A DNA stretch of 64,000 nt, taken from Acidobacteriaceae bacterium (GTDB lineage Bacteria > Acidobacteriota > Terriglobia > Terriglobales > Acidobacteriaceae). The notes under the pieces are model-generated. The model searched no databases. It was not told where the DNA came from and worked only from the letters and a program-made list of their open reading frames with translations. Every line of letters begins with the position of its first letter. Position 1 is the first letter of the stretch. The position numbers were made by a program, and so were the translations under genes. Location of the stretch: contig JANXZS010000093.1 in the NCBI GenBank assembly GCA_025355385.1, positions 1 to 64,000 of the forward strand, read 5' to 3'. Below, in pieces: positions 27,919 to 39,671 of the stretch.

Positions 27919-28329
27919 ATGGCCGAGACCAGCAAGATTCAGAAGACCGAAGAAGAGTGGCGCCACGAGCTGACGCCGGAGCAGTATGCCATCCTGCGCC
28001 AGAAGGGCACGGAACCCGCCTTCTCCGGTGCGCTCTACCAGAACCACGCCGATGGCGCCTACCACTGCGCCGCCTGTGGAGCCGAACTTTTCAAGTCCGA
28101 TGCCAAGTTTGAATCTGGTAGTGGATGGCCGAGCTTTTTTCTGCCAGCCGACAAAAGCGCGATTGAAACCCACGACGACCTCAGCTATGGCATGCGTCGT
28201 GTCGAGGTAACCTGCGCCCGTTGCGGCGGCCATCTCGGGCATCTCTTCCCCGACGGACCCAAGCCCACCGGCCAGCGCTACTGCATCAACTCCGCGTCCT
28301 TGAAGTTTGAGAATAAGGACAAAAAGTGA
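27919..28329 (+). CDS. msrB: peptide-methionine (R)-S-oxide reductase MsrB
   Basis: Reduces methionine-R-sulfoxide in proteins. 136 residues with two structural zinc CxxC pairs ([10 protein letters not shown] and [11 protein letters not shown]), the catalytic cysteine in [11 protein letters not shown], and the SGSGWPSF active-site segment. No MsrA fusion is present. The AGGAGTG box before the ATG is strong. It follows ridA, and the pair may be one transcript. Repeat copy 3 lies 70 bp downstream. Confidence 0.96.
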   Translation: MAETSKIQKTEEEWRHELTPEQYAILRQKGTEPAFSGALYQNHADGAYHCAACGAELFKSDAKFESGSGWPSFFLPADKSAIETHDDLSYGMRRVEVTCARCGGHLGHLFPDGPKPTGQRYCINSASLKFENKDKK

Positions 28330-28399
28330 CCTCGTCACACACCCTTGGTCCGCGCTGCACGTCTCCAAGGCTGATCAGCAAATTGCCTGCCGCTTATGG

Positions 28400-28516
28400 C
28401 TAGAACAGAAGCAGGGTCACTTTAACGTGAGCCACAGACCACTGCAGGCATTTTTATCAAGAAAATGCCTAGATCGCTGACGCTGGATACATCACGCTTT
28501 CCCTGCTTCTGCTCTA
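28400..28516 (+). repeat. dispersed 118-bp TIR element, copy 3
   Basis: Begins CTAGAACAGAAGCAGGG and ends CCCTGCTTCTGCTCTAA. The internal hairpin has one G-T type change (GGCATTTTT). This copy alone has CGTGA on the left and TCACG on the right of the internal region, an apparent matched change that keeps a second stem. It lies between msrB and the convergent secreted-protein gene. Confidence 0.92.
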
Positions 28517-28558
28517 AGCCCCCGCATGGCGCGGGGGCTTAGAGTTGAGACGTGGGAA

Positions 28559-29338
28559 TTACTTTTTTTCCCACATTATGGTCGAAGGTTCTTTCCCCAT
28601 CGCATCCGTATCCTTCTCCGTCATTGTTTTGCCATCGGCGGACACTTCATATTGACCGAGGAAGATGATCTTGCCGCGCATCTTCTCCACCATCTTGAAG
28701 CTTCGTGGTCCCGTCTTGGTCAACGCCAGCGTGATTCCCTCAGGAACGGTCGGGCCCTTCGCCGGATAATCCTTGCCATCGAACTTCGTTCCCACGGTCG
28801 CCTTCATTTCGGAGAGTTCCAGCATCAACCCATCGTCTCCATTCGGTTTCAGGTCGAGAGTGTTCGGCGCGCTGAGTTTGATTTCCTTATTGACCCAGGA
28901 GCCGGTGATTCCCTTCGCGCCTGCTGTTCGGGAATACACGGCTGTATCACTGAAGTTTTCTCCATTGGGCTTTGTCCCCTTGGAATCAACCGTCAGGGTC
29001 TTTTCGTTGTCGGATAGCTTCCAAGTGTTGGTAACCATCAACATCCCGTTCCGCGTGGAAGTGTTCTCCCACGTCTTGTCGCCGCTCTGCTTCCACGCGA
29101 CGGTGCTGCCCATGGGGGTGGTAGCTTTCTTTCCGTCGGTGGTAAAGGTATAGCTCTGGGTGGAGTCTGTGTAGCGCAGGCCACCGGCTCCCGCGGATGC
29201 AAAACTCATGGTGTGCCCGGCAAGCTTGCTCTTCTCCTGGTTCATCTTCCAGGTGCCCGTGAAGGGACTATCGCCAGCGGCATTGCCGATGCTGACGGCC
29301 GCGGAAAGAAGCGCTATTGCAACCAAATGTGATTTCAA
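28559..29338 (-). CDS. secreted hypothetical protein, lipocalin-like repeats
   Basis: A 259-residue protein with a signal peptide (about 1-20, cleavage after SIGNAAG). The mature part is beta-rich and built of two similar halves that each begin with a G-T/S-W motif (FTGTWKMNQEKSKL and ITGSWVNKEIKL) and contain strands such as SYTFTTDGKKATTP and QYEVSADGKTMTEK. This is the look of small lipocalin-like or DUF-type periplasmic proteins abundant in Acidobacteria. I do not assign a function. Monocistronic, convergent with msrB. Confidence 0.7.
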   Translation of the reverse strand: MKSHLVAIALLSAAVSIGNAAGDSPFTGTWKMNQEKSKLAGHTMSFASAGAGGLRYTDSTQSYTFTTDGKKATTPMGSTVAWKQSGDKTWENTSTRNGMLMVTNTWKLSDNEKTLTVDSKGTKPNGENFSDTAVYSRTAGAKGITGSWVNKEIKLSAPNTLDLKPNGDDGLMLELSEMKATVGTKFDGKDYPAKGPTVPEGITLALTKTGPRSFKMVEKMRGKIIFLGQYEVSADGKTMTEKDTDAMGKEPSTIMWEKK

Positions 29339-29520
29339 GACAGGATCCTCCTCGGGAACGATCTAGAAGCGGACAGGCAAAAACCAGAGGGTTGGCCGCC
29401 GGACTTTGACTATGGCAGGATGCTCCATAGAGCATTGGATTTTCAATAGGAATGAATGAGCCGGGAGAAAAATTCGGCGGTTTTAGTGGTTCCCCATAAC
29501 AGGGAACGCGGTCCGAACAC

Positions 29521-29556
29521 ACTAAAAGCCCCGCATGCTGTACGGGCAGCGGGGCT
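29521..29556 (-). terminator. Rho-independent terminator of rpmB
   Basis: AGCCCCGC (29527-29534) and GCGGGGCT (29549-29556) pair perfectly. On the minus strand the stem is followed by TTTTAGT. It lies about 45 bp beyond the rpmB stop. Confidence 0.75.
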
Positions 29557-29599
29557 CTTGAGTTTAGAAAATGATTGTAGCGACGGGGAGAGGGGACTT

Positions 29600-29788
29600 C
29601 TAGGCCTTTACGACCTTGCCGCCCTTAATGCAGCTCGTGCATACGCGAATGCGCTTTGTGCCACCCTCAACCTTTGCCTTGACCGGGCGCAAATTCACGC
29701 TCCATTTCCGGCGGCTGACGTTGTGCGCATGCGAAACGTTATTGCCGAACTGCGGTCCCTTGCCACAGATATTGCAGACCTGAGCCAT
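29600..29788 (-). CDS. rpmB: 50S ribosomal protein L28
   Basis: A 62-residue L28 of the zinc-binding (C+) type: CNICGK near the N-terminus and CTSCIKGGKV near the C-terminus give four cysteine ligands. The core SHAHNVSRRKWSVNLR is diagnostic. Single gene, not next to rpmG. It ends at a strong intrinsic terminator. Confidence 0.97.
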   Translation of the reverse strand: MAQVCNICGKGPQFGNNVSHAHNVSRRKWSVNLRPVKAKVEGGTKRIRVCTSCIKGGKVVKA

Positions 29789-30028
29789 GACTTACTCCAA
29801 TTTTTAAACTTTTCGCCAGACAGGACTGTGGGGCGATATGCCTCGACCAGGTCCTGAACGCTGTATCGTGTGCGATGGAAGGCGGGAGAGATAGTCACCC
29901 ACCTGACTGCCGAAACTTTAGTGTAGCCGAAGTCGTCCCCTCTCGGCAAGATGAACGCGCTCCGGCTTCGCCTCATTCGGAGATTAGAATCAAAGCCGAA
30001 GCGGCAAAACCACGCACCAGGAGAATCC

Positions 30029-31366
30029 GTGCCGGCCACCCAGCAAGACCGTAAGAGTGCCCCGGCATCCGCTCCGTGGAAGATCGTCTGGGTCGCGTTT
30101 CTGCTGCGCATTGCGTATATGACGCTGGCCCACACCTGGCGAATTCGCCCCTATGGCGATCATTTCCAGTTTGGATGGGAGATGGGCCGCATCGGCCGCG
30201 CACTCGCCACCGGCTATGGATTTGCTGATCCATTCGGCAGCCACACCGGTCCCACTGCCTGGGTCACGCCGCTCTATCCCCTTCTCATCGGAGGCGTCTT
30301 CAAAGTCCTGGGTGTGTACACGGCGCCATCCGCCTGGTTGTTGCTGGCCATCAACTGCGTCTTTTCCGCATTGATGGTGAGCACAACGTGGGAACTGGGT
30401 GCTCGCTGCTTCAACCCCAGCGTCGCCAGATGGTCAGCCTGGATATGGGCGCTCTATCCCGCGGCCCTGCAATACGCGGTGCGCTGGGTGTGGGAGATGA
30501 GCATTACCGCCTTCCTCTTCTCCTGGGTGCTGGTGCTGGCGTTACGGATGCGAAACATTGGTGGCCCGCCCGAACAGGCGGCCGCCGCGATGACTCGCGG
30601 CCGTTGGGCATGGTTCGGCCTGCTCTGGGGACTCATCGCACTCAGTAACCCCTCCCTGCTGCTCTTCCTTCCCTTCTGCGGCCTCTGGATACTAGCCGGC
30701 GCCGCGGACTGGAAGCGACAGACCTCCAATGTGGTCCTTGCCTCCTGCCTGTGCCTCGCTTCGATCGCGCCTTGGTCTTATCGAAATTGGTGTGTCTTCC
30801 ACCATTTCGTTCCCATGCGGGCGAACTTTGGAGCGGAGTTCGCCATGGGCAACAGTCCCGGCGCAAACGGATTGCTCATTGGCGCCCCCGTCGCGCTCCC
30901 CAGCCAGATGCACTTTTATCAGGAGGTGGGCGAAATTGCCTACGCCAAGACTCGCGGGCGAGAGGCTATTGCCTACATCAGCCGCAATCGCGGTCATTTC
31001 CTCGCCCTTTCCCTGCGGCGCGTCTACTACTACTGGGCCGGAGTTCCGCACAGCGCATTCGACGCCCCCTGGATCGAGTATGGCCGCAATCTCAATTTCT
31101 GCTTTGCCAGCGTTGCCGGACTGCTCGGACTGGCGCTAGCAGTGCACCGCCGCGTGCCTGCCTCCGCGCTCTTTGCCATGGCATTGCTGGTGGTGCCTCT
31201 GGTCTACTACTTCGTTTTTGTGCAGGCACGTCAACGTCACCCGATTGAACCGCTCCTCGTCGTTTTGGGCGTTTACCTGTTTCAGTCCGCAACCCGTCGC
31301 GGTCGCAAGCCGGACGGGTCGCTCCACCGTCTATCCAGCTTGCGCCATGGTTCTCGTGGTCGTTAA
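30029..31366 (+). CDS. multi-pass membrane glycosyltransferase (GT-C / GT39-like)
   Basis: From the GTG at 30029, which has an AGGAG box five bases upstream, the product has 445 residues and about ten hydrophobic helices. The early extracytoplasmic loop after helix 1 has the acidic and aromatic segment RPYGDHFQFGWEMGRIGRALATGYGFADPFG, which resembles the catalytic loop of lipid-linked GT-C/PMT enzymes. Such proteins transfer sugars from polyprenyl-phosphate donors on the outer face of the inner membrane. The upstream ATG at 29951 lacks a ribosome-binding site. An epimerase gene follows after nine bases, suggesting one sugar-related operon. Confidence 0.72.
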   Translation: MPATQQDRKSAPASAPWKIVWVAFLLRIAYMTLAHTWRIRPYGDHFQFGWEMGRIGRALATGYGFADPFGSHTGPTAWVTPLYPLLIGGVFKVLGVYTAPSAWLLLAINCVFSALMVSTTWELGARCFNPSVARWSAWIWALYPAALQYAVRWVWEMSITAFLFSWVLVLALRMRNIGGPPEQAAAAMTRGRWAWFGLLWGLIALSNPSLLLFLPFCGLWILAGAADWKRQTSNVVLASCLCLASIAPWSYRNWCVFHHFVPMRANFGAEFAMGNSPGANGLLIGAPVALPSQMHFYQEVGEIAYAKTRGREAIAYISRNRGHFLALSLRRVYYYWAGVPHSAFDAPWIEYGRNLNFCFASVAGLLGLALAVHRRVPASALFAMALLVVPLVYYFVFVQARQRHPIEPLLVVLGVYLFQSATRRGRKPDGSLHRLSSLRHGSRGR

Positions 31367-31375
31367 ACTTCTCCC

Positions 31376-32413
31376 GTGCCTCACATCCTTGTCACTGGCG
31401 GGTCAGGTTTCTTCGGTGGAATCCTCAAGCAACGGCTCCTCTCCGAAGGTTTCTCTTGCACCAACATTGATCTCGTGCCAGACCGGGACCAGCATCCCGC
31501 CTTACGCAGCGTTCAAGGCGACATCCGCGATCAGGAACTGATCAACCGACTCTTCGGCGAAACCGGATTCTCCGCCGTCATGCACTGCGCGGCGATGCTG
31601 GCGCACGAATCCATCGATGACAATTTGTTGTGGACGTCGAACGTAGATGGAACCCGCATCCTCGCCGAAGCATGCCGCCAGTTCTCGGTACCCAAGCTCA
31701 TTTTTATCTCGACAAATTGCCTCTGGGCCAGCAATTTGCGCCATCCTGTCAAGGAGGAAGAGCCACCCCAACCGGTCGAACTGTATGGGCGCTCAAAGCT
31801 TGCGGCTGAGCAGCTTCTGGGCGGATACAGCAAAGACTTAAGCATAGTCATTCTCCGCTGTCCAACCATCATCGACAGCGGCCGCCTGGGACTTCTCGCC
31901 ATACTCTACGAATTCATTCAGGACGGGAAGAGAGTGTGGGTCGTTGGAGACGGCTCCAATCGCTATCAGTTCATCTATGCGCAGGATCTGGCTGCGGCCT
32001 GCCTGAAGGCGCTGGATTATGACGGCTCCGATGTCTTCAACGTGGGGTCGGATGACGTAAAGCCATTGCGGGAAGTGTACGAGGCCGTGATCCGCGAGGC
32101 CGGCAGCGCCTCCCGCGTGTGCTCGCTGCCCAAGGGCCCAACCATCGCGGCGATGAAGCTGGCTCACAGGCTGAAACTTTCTCCACTCGGCCCCTACCAC
32201 TACCGGATGATTGCCGAAGACTTCATTTTCGATACCACCAGGATTCGTGAGCGGTTAGGCTGGTGGCCCACGCTCAATAATCAGGAGATGCTGGTGCGGG
32301 GATACCGCTACTACGCCAGCCAGAGGAAAGAAATTCATGCGCGGACAAACGTCTCTGCCCACTCCCGTCCCGCCGCCATGGGCGCTATCCGCCTGCTCAA
32401 GTGGATCTCCTAG
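31376..32413 (+). CDS. NAD-dependent epimerase/dehydratase (extended SDR)
   Basis: A 345-residue nucleotide-sugar-type SDR. The NAD-binding motif TGGSGFFGG lies at residues 7-15, and the catalytic YGRSK (Tyr-x-x-x-Lys) follows EEPPQPVEL. Downstream are the usual DVFNVGSDD segment and a C-terminal substrate domain. Start GTG at 31376, nine bases after the glycosyltransferase stop, so the two are almost surely co-transcribed. The substrate sugar is not evident; a role in making or tailoring the transferred sugar is inferred. Confidence 0.85.
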   Translation: MPHILVTGGSGFFGGILKQRLLSEGFSCTNIDLVPDRDQHPALRSVQGDIRDQELINRLFGETGFSAVMHCAAMLAHESIDDNLLWTSNVDGTRILAEACRQFSVPKLIFISTNCLWASNLRHPVKEEEPPQPVELYGRSKLAAEQLLGGYSKDLSIVILRCPTIIDSGRLGLLAILYEFIQDGKRVWVVGDGSNRYQFIYAQDLAAACLKALDYDGSDVFNVGSDDVKPLREVYEAVIREAGSASRVCSLPKGPTIAAMKLAHRLKLSPLGPYHYRMIAEDFIFDTTRIRERLGWWPTLNNQEMLVRGYRYYASQRKEIHARTNVSAHSRPAAMGAIRLLKWIS

Positions 32414-32466
32414 ACGCCCGAAACCAGTGCTCTGACCCGTCTTCGCCGTGCCCGAGGCTTGCGGCA

Positions 32467-32495
32467 TTGACCCGGAACGCGAACACCTTTACACT
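32467..32495 (+). promoter_or_regulatory. promoter of rplU-rpmA
   Basis: TTGACC (32467-32472), a 17-nt spacer and TACACT (32490-32495). Transcription from about 32502 gives a leader of about 145 nt before rplU. The leader contains the hairpin GGTTGTG/CGCAACC (32550-32556 with 32572-32578), a possible autoregulatory site of L21; that role is inference. Confidence 0.6.
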
Positions 32496-32646
32496 TACTA
32501 AGTTGGCGATCCTGTCCGTACCTCCGGTGCGATCGGCTCACCCGCAGAAGGTTGTGTGGGTTCGAGCGATTCGCAACCGGGCAAGCATGTATCTGCCCAG
32601 CCAAGACATTGCATCGCGCCCTTACCCAGGACGTTTTGGAGGATTT

Positions 32647-32973
32647 ATGTACGCGGTCATCCGTACCGGTGGTAAACAGTATCGGGTCGCTCCCGGCGAC
32701 GTTCTGAAAATCGAGAAGGCTGAGGCTGAAGGCGAAACCATCGTGTTCAGCGACGTGCTCGCTTTCTCTAGTGACTCGGGTTCCGTCATAAAGCCAGCTT
32801 CTGCCAAAGTCATTGGCTCGGTTCTCGGCGAGGGCCGCGGCAACAAAATTCTTGTCTTCCATTTCAAGCGGAAGAAGCAGTACAAAAAGCTGCAAGGGCA
32901 TCGCCAGTCCTTCACCGAGGTTCGCATCAACGAAATTCAGGTCGATGGCACCACCTACGGCGCCCAGAAGTAG
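32647..32973 (+). CDS. rplU: 50S ribosomal protein L21
   Basis: A 108-residue L21. [14 protein letters not shown] at the N-terminus and [18 protein letters not shown] with FTEVRINEI in the C-terminal RNA-binding part are diagnostic. The ATG at 32647 follows a perfect GGAGG box; the open frame upstream of it is leader. rpmA follows 50 bp downstream, the near-universal rplU-rpmA pair. Confidence 0.97.
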   Translation: MYAVIRTGGKQYRVAPGDVLKIEKAEAEGETIVFSDVLAFSSDSGSVIKPASAKVIGSVLGEGRGNKILVFHFKRKKQYKKLQGHRQSFTEVRINEIQVDGTTYGAQK

Positions 32974-33023
32974 GCTCCGAATATTCTGTCGGGAGCCCTG
33001 CTCCCTCTTGCGCGAGGTTTGAA

Positions 33024-33314
33024 ATGGCACATAAAAAAGGTTTAGGAAGTTCGAAAAACGGCCGCGACTCCAACGCACAGCGGCTCGGAGTCAAGAAGTT
33101 TGCCGGAGAAATAGTCACGGGCGGCTCCATCATCGTGCGGCAGCGCGGGACCAAGCACAAGCCTGGCCTCAACGTCGGCCGTGGCAGCGACGACACCCTC
33201 TTTGCCAAAATCACCGGCAAGGTAGAGTTCATTGACCGCGGAAAGACTGGCCGCTTTATAGCTGTGCATCCCGTGATCGTCGCGCAAACCGCGGGAGAAC
33301 CCATCGCCAAATAG
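33024..33314 (+). CDS. rpmA: 50S ribosomal protein L27
   Basis: A 96-residue L27. [25 protein letters not shown] is the flexible N-terminal tail that reaches the peptidyl-transferase centre. It begins directly with MAHKKG, so no Firmicutes-type cleaved leader is present. [18 protein letters not shown] is the conserved core. Second gene of the rplU operon, which ends at a strong terminator. Confidence 0.98.
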   Translation: MAHKKGLGSSKNGRDSNAQRLGVKKFAGEIVTGGSIIVRQRGTKHKPGLNVGRGSDDTLFAKITGKVEFIDRGKTGRFIAVHPVIVAQTAGEPIAK

Positions 33315-33335
33315 CTCTACTCGAATCCCAACGTC

Positions 33336-33373
33336 GAAAGGGCCAGTCCATCGCGGGCTGGCCCTTTCTCTTG
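33336..33373 (+). terminator. Rho-independent terminator of rplU-rpmA
   Basis: GAAAGGGCCAG (33336-33346) pairs perfectly with CTGGCCCTTTC (33358-33368) around an 11-nt loop and continues into TCTTG. It lies 22 bp after the rpmA stop. Confidence 0.82.
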
Positions 33374-33444
33374 CCCACGCCTTCGCTGCAAGTAAAAAGC
33401 CGAATCTCAGTGAGATCCGGCCATGATCCGATGTGGATTGTCTT

Positions 33445-34317
33445 TTAGGAATTGGTCCCTTTGAGCGCGTTCTTGATCAAAACCCTGTCCACTGCCTTCT
33501 CGACATCGGAAAGGAAGAAGGAAGGTGATTCGACCGGAACCGCCTGGGCACCAGTTGCGCCAAGCGCCAGCGCCACTTCGTTCCAACGCAGCAGCGAAGC
33601 GGTAGCCGCCATCACGACAGGCCTGCGGACTGGTTCGGGTTGCCAGAAGTAATAGGCGCAAATGCCAATTGAAAAAATGTCGCACATCTGCACGACGATG
33701 TTGGATGTCAGGAATACGGAGTGGCTGCGGAAGGCGAACGCTGTAGCAACGTATTCGACTGCGGCCATCATTCCGAATCCCAGCGCAATGCCAAAGGGAC
33801 GGGACTGGTAGGACAGTCCGAGCCTCTGCGCGACCAGTGTTACAAAAGCCAGTAAGCAAAGTTCCATGATACTGACGCACCGCATCAACTCCATGGCAAC
33901 CATCACCAGGGGATGCCTGCTCTCTTCGATAGGTATGTAGCTCGAAGTGACCGCTACGATAATGGAGATGACAACAACCCATCGAAACACCAGCACGCCA
34001 AGTCGGCTCAGGCCAGGCAGCGGCGCCATGACTTCGCGGAAAATATGTTGGATGGTGAAAAACAGCAACACGCCACAGGCCAGGTAGGTGGTCCAATAGC
34101 CCCAGAAATAGAGGACGTAGCGCTGTGCAGCGCGAATAGATAGTGGTCCGTAGGGAAGGATCCCGAACGAAATGCCAAATAAAAAGCACAGGGCAAGATA
34201 GCCAACCAACGCTGGATACCGCTTATATGCCTTGCCACGCACCGTGGCATATAACGCCACCGCTGTCACGCAGGTTCCGACGACGGAAATTCCTTCAGCG
34301 ATGTAACTAGAATCCAT
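33445..34317 (-). CDS. seven-helix membrane protein of unknown function
   Basis: A 290-residue protein with about seven transmembrane helices between residues 8 and 225, an outside N-terminus and a cytoplasmic tail of about 60 residues (ending DVEKAVDRVLIKNALKGTNS). It has no signature residues of rhodopsins (no retinal lysine in helix 7) and no transporter motif I recognise. Similar lone seven-helix proteins occur in Acidobacteria genomes. Convergent with rpmA; upstream lies an AT-rich gap with a small peptide gene on the same strand. Confidence 0.72.
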   Translation of the reverse strand: MDSSYIAEGISVVGTCVTAVALYATVRGKAYKRYPALVGYLALCFLFGISFGILPYGPLSIRAAQRYVLYFWGYWTTYLACGVLLFFTIQHIFREVMAPLPGLSRLGVLVFRWVVVISIIVAVTSSYIPIEESRHPLVMVAMELMRCVSIMELCLLAFVTLVAQRLGLSYQSRPFGIALGFGMMAAVEYVATAFAFRSHSVFLTSNIVVQMCDIFSIGICAYYFWQPEPVRRPVVMAATASLLRWNEVALALGATGAQAVPVESPSFFLSDVEKAVDRVLIKNALKGTNS

Positions 34318-34409
34318 GAGACCAACCTGTCCGAAGCATTAGAGTATCGCGATTCGCAGGGGTTCTCAAGTATAGTTTTATCTATCTCTTGGCACATTTG
34401 TGCTACAAA

Positions 34410-34438
34410 CTTTAGAGTGTTACTCCCACACTTTAAAG
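34410..34438 (-). terminator. hairpin 3' of the small secreted-peptide gene
   Basis: CTTTAGAGTGT and ACACTTTAAAG pair over 11 bp with one mismatch around a 7-nt loop. On the minus strand it follows the small gene's stop after 7 bp and is followed by TTTG. Confidence 0.5.
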
Positions 34439-34444
34439 ATATTA

Positions 34445-34612
34445 CTACCGGAACCCACAGGTATTACTGCCGTCCGGATTGCACACTGGCCGAGGCGCAC
34501 TCGCCGACGATGCCTGGTGGCTGGCGAATGGGATATTCTTCGGAATAGAGTTAGCGGCGGCAGCGCCGGCCAAAACAACCCCCAACGCAAAACCACGAAT
34601 AGCGATTTTCAT
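34445..34612 (-). CDS. small secreted peptide, 55 residues
   Basis: A short gene below the usual length cut-off. The ATG at 34612 is preceded by GAGGAG at proper spacing. The product opens with a complete signal peptide MKIAIRGFALGVVLAGAAAA (1-20), cleaved probably after AAA, leaving about 35 residues with two cysteines (44 and 52) in VCNPDGSNTCGFR that could form one disulfide. The stop is followed after 7 bp by a hairpin. Set in AT-richer DNA than its surroundings. No homologue is known to me; a peptide signal, toxin-like or envelope factor is only a guess. Confidence 0.55.
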   Translation of the reverse strand: MKIAIRGFALGVVLAGAAAANSIPKNIPFASHQASSASAPRPVCNPDGSNTCGFR

Positions 34613-37612
<3,000 letters not shown>

Positions 37613-37648
37613 GGCAATTTGTCAGAATTAGTGGGATCTGGTGCAGAG

Positions 37649-37895
37649 TCAGTACATGGTGCGCAAACTTGACCCTGGCAACCGTACGTTGGGCGTGAGT
37701 TCTGGCAGGCGTTGGATGGGATGTGCTGGCGCTCCCGGGCAGCACGGCGGCCACATGTTGACGGACGTGGATGTTGAGTCGGCGGCAGGTTTCTACGATA
37801 GACAGGATCGCGGCAACGCATGGTCCGGCTTTCACATGTCCGGCGTGCGTCCAGTTACGACGGCCAATGAGGTTATGGAACATATCCCGGCCCAC
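37649..37895 (-). pseudogene. IS66-family transposase C-terminal remnant
   Basis: The minus strand encodes IGRRNW, GPCVAAILSIVETCRRLNI and HVAAVLPG, the order seen at the C-terminus of IS66 TnpC. A one-base frame change then leads to PIQRLPELTPNV and a stop at 37649, again matching the IS66 end. Only this tail remains; no terminal inverted repeats or tnpA/tnpB genes are present. It abuts the end of a decayed D-aminoacylase gene and suggests an old insertion and deletion. Confidence 0.55.
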
Positions 37896-38753
37896 GCAGA
37901 ACCCTGCCCGCGAGTGCGCTAGTCATCTTACCGGCCGAGATCACAGGGACGCCGTTGACCAGTACATAGTCCATTCCTTCGAAGAACTGGTTGGGATGTT
38001 CGAATGTGGCCAAATCGCGAATTTTCAACGGATCGAAAACTACTCCATCAGCAGCCATCCCCTGCTTTAGCACTCCACGGTCGGTTAATCGCATGCGTTG
38101 AGCCGGAAATGCACTGAACTTGCGTATGGCATCGGGTAAGGTCAACTGGTTCTCCTCTCGAACATACTTGCTCAGAATTCGGGAGAAGGTGCCGTATGCG
38201 CGTGGGTGGGGATGCTCCTGGCCGAGTAGACCATCGGGCGAGGTGCCTTGTGAGTCGTTGTCGATAGAGACCCAGGTCTGCTTGAGCGCCAGTAGTACAT
38301 CGGACTCCTGCATGCCGACAACGGCAACATTGGTGAAAGCTTTGTCATTAATGAGAATGTCGCAGAGTGTGTCGATGGGATCTTCCTTCCATAGACTGGC
38401 CACTTCGGAGAGACGCTTACCGTGTATAGAAAGTAAATCGGGGTTCTGAACCACGGCAATCTGGATGGCTGCGGGCCGGCAGCCTTGAGATGCCAAATTT
38501 CAACCGGAATCTGCGCCTTACGGCCAATGCGCGCGGCCTCATCGATCGATTCGAGCACTTTATCGCCCTCACTGCGCATATGCGTGGCGTAGATGCCGCC
38601 GGATTTTGCCGCTTCGACAGCCAGCGCGATCAGTTCCTCCGTTTTCGCGTAGGGTGCGGGGGTGTGTCGTCGTAGAATCAGAATATTACCGTCAGGCATC
38701 GCATTGATGGGCTTACGCCCCGCCGGTGATCCGGTATCTCCGAAGGGCTTCAT
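37873..38753 (-). pseudogene. N-acyl-D-amino-acid deacylase (D-aminoacylase), decayed
   Basis: Two frames on the minus strand carry parts of one amidohydrolase. The upstream frame has YAKTEELIALA, GGIYATHMRSEGDKVLE and IPVEIWHLKAAG. At about 38477 the frame shifts, and the next frame resumes at IQIAVVQNPDLLS and runs through HPRAYGTFSRIL and KDRGVL-like RLTDRGVLKQGMAADGVVFDP to the natural end GRVLRGPGYVP. About 100 residues between these parts (the DADMYPYTAG region) are missing, as is the whole N-terminus with its metal ligands. It cannot be functional. Confidence 0.8.
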
Positions 38754-39070
38754 TGCCTTCGCGTTTGCCGTGCTTCGTAGAGTTGGCGCACCTCCGCGTC
38801 CTCAGAACAGAGTATTCTGGACAAGTTTAAAAGGATGAATTCCTAATGGGGAAATAGCCCGGCGCGTTCCCTGCTCGCCAGCAGTACCCCCATTCCAACA
38901 AAGTTCGTGTACATTTTGCGCAGACGGATCAGTCACTCATTCTCGCTATTGACTGATCGGCGATAACGGTGCCAGGGTAGCCAGTTCTGCACCGCATGAC
39001 TTTACTCCGTGCAATCTGTGTTGCAAGGACTAATCGCTCGCCTGGCGCCTAATGCAGAAAGAACTTCAAG
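38754..39070. other. intergenic region upstream of bphO
   Basis: No gene seen. It probably includes degraded remains of the D-aminoacylase N-terminal region on the left and the promoter of the heme oxygenase operon on the right. I found no convincing -35/-10 pair. Confidence 0.3.
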
Positions 39071-39667
39071 ATGAATTTTGCGCGATTGAAGCACGCCACT
39101 GCCGCCGAACACACTCGCATGGAAAGCCTCGTGCCGCTCATGAGCGCTACGCTCCACCAGGATCAGTACCGTGTTGTACTGCGACGCTTTTACGAGTTCG
39201 TACACAGTTGGGAAGTCTGGTCAGCGGCCAACGCGCCCGAGGATCTGCGTCCTATGCTCCTCGAGAGGAGGCGGAGTCGTTTACTCGAGGCTGATCTCCG
39301 CTACTTCGGGGAGCAGCTACCGGAGTTCCACTACACCCCTCCCATTCAAGGCACCCCGTCTCGGGCTGTCTTCCTGGGTGCGATGTATGTGATTGAAGGG
39401 TCGACGCTCGGTGGCCAATACATTGCCGGCCATGTTGAGAAAGCACTCGGCCTCTTGCCGGGTCAGGGAGACTCCTACTTTAGAGGGCACGGCGACCGGA
39501 CTGGATCCATGTGGCGGCAGTTCCGAATGGTCATTGAGGAAGCGCACGACGATGAGGCTGAGGATGTGATCGCTGGTGCGAGGGAGATGTTTGCGGCATT
39601 CGGAGAATGGATGCGCCAGTTAAAACCCGCTGACAGCTTGGAAAACGAGACCATGGGAGCGAAATAG
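39071..39667 (+). CDS. bphO: biliverdin-producing heme oxygenase
   Basis: A 198-residue bacterial HO-1-fold enzyme that opens heme to biliverdin, CO and iron. The proximal heme ligand should be His14 in HATAAEHTRMES, and the distal-helix glycine motif is in YVIEGSTLGGQYI. It ends four bases before the bacteriophytochrome gene. This BphO-BphP pairing is well known: the enzyme makes the chromophore of the neighbouring photoreceptor. The ribosome-binding site is weak. The reductant partner is not nearby. Confidence 0.9.
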   Translation: MNFARLKHATAAEHTRMESLVPLMSATLHQDQYRVVLRRFYEFVHSWEVWSAANAPEDLRPMLLERRRSRLLEADLRYFGEQLPEFHYTPPIQGTPSRAVFLGAMYVIEGSTLGGQYIAGHVEKALGLLPGQGDSYFRGHGDRTGSMWRQFRMVIEEAHDDEAEDVIAGAREMFAAFGEWMRQLKPADSLENETMGAK

Positions 39668-39671
39668 ACAT

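Noticed and set aside
33407-34189. 260-codon minus-strand frame within the seven-helix protein gene
   Set aside because: Out of frame with the clear membrane-protein pattern of 33445-34317 and rich in His/Arg/Cys as a shifted frame would be.
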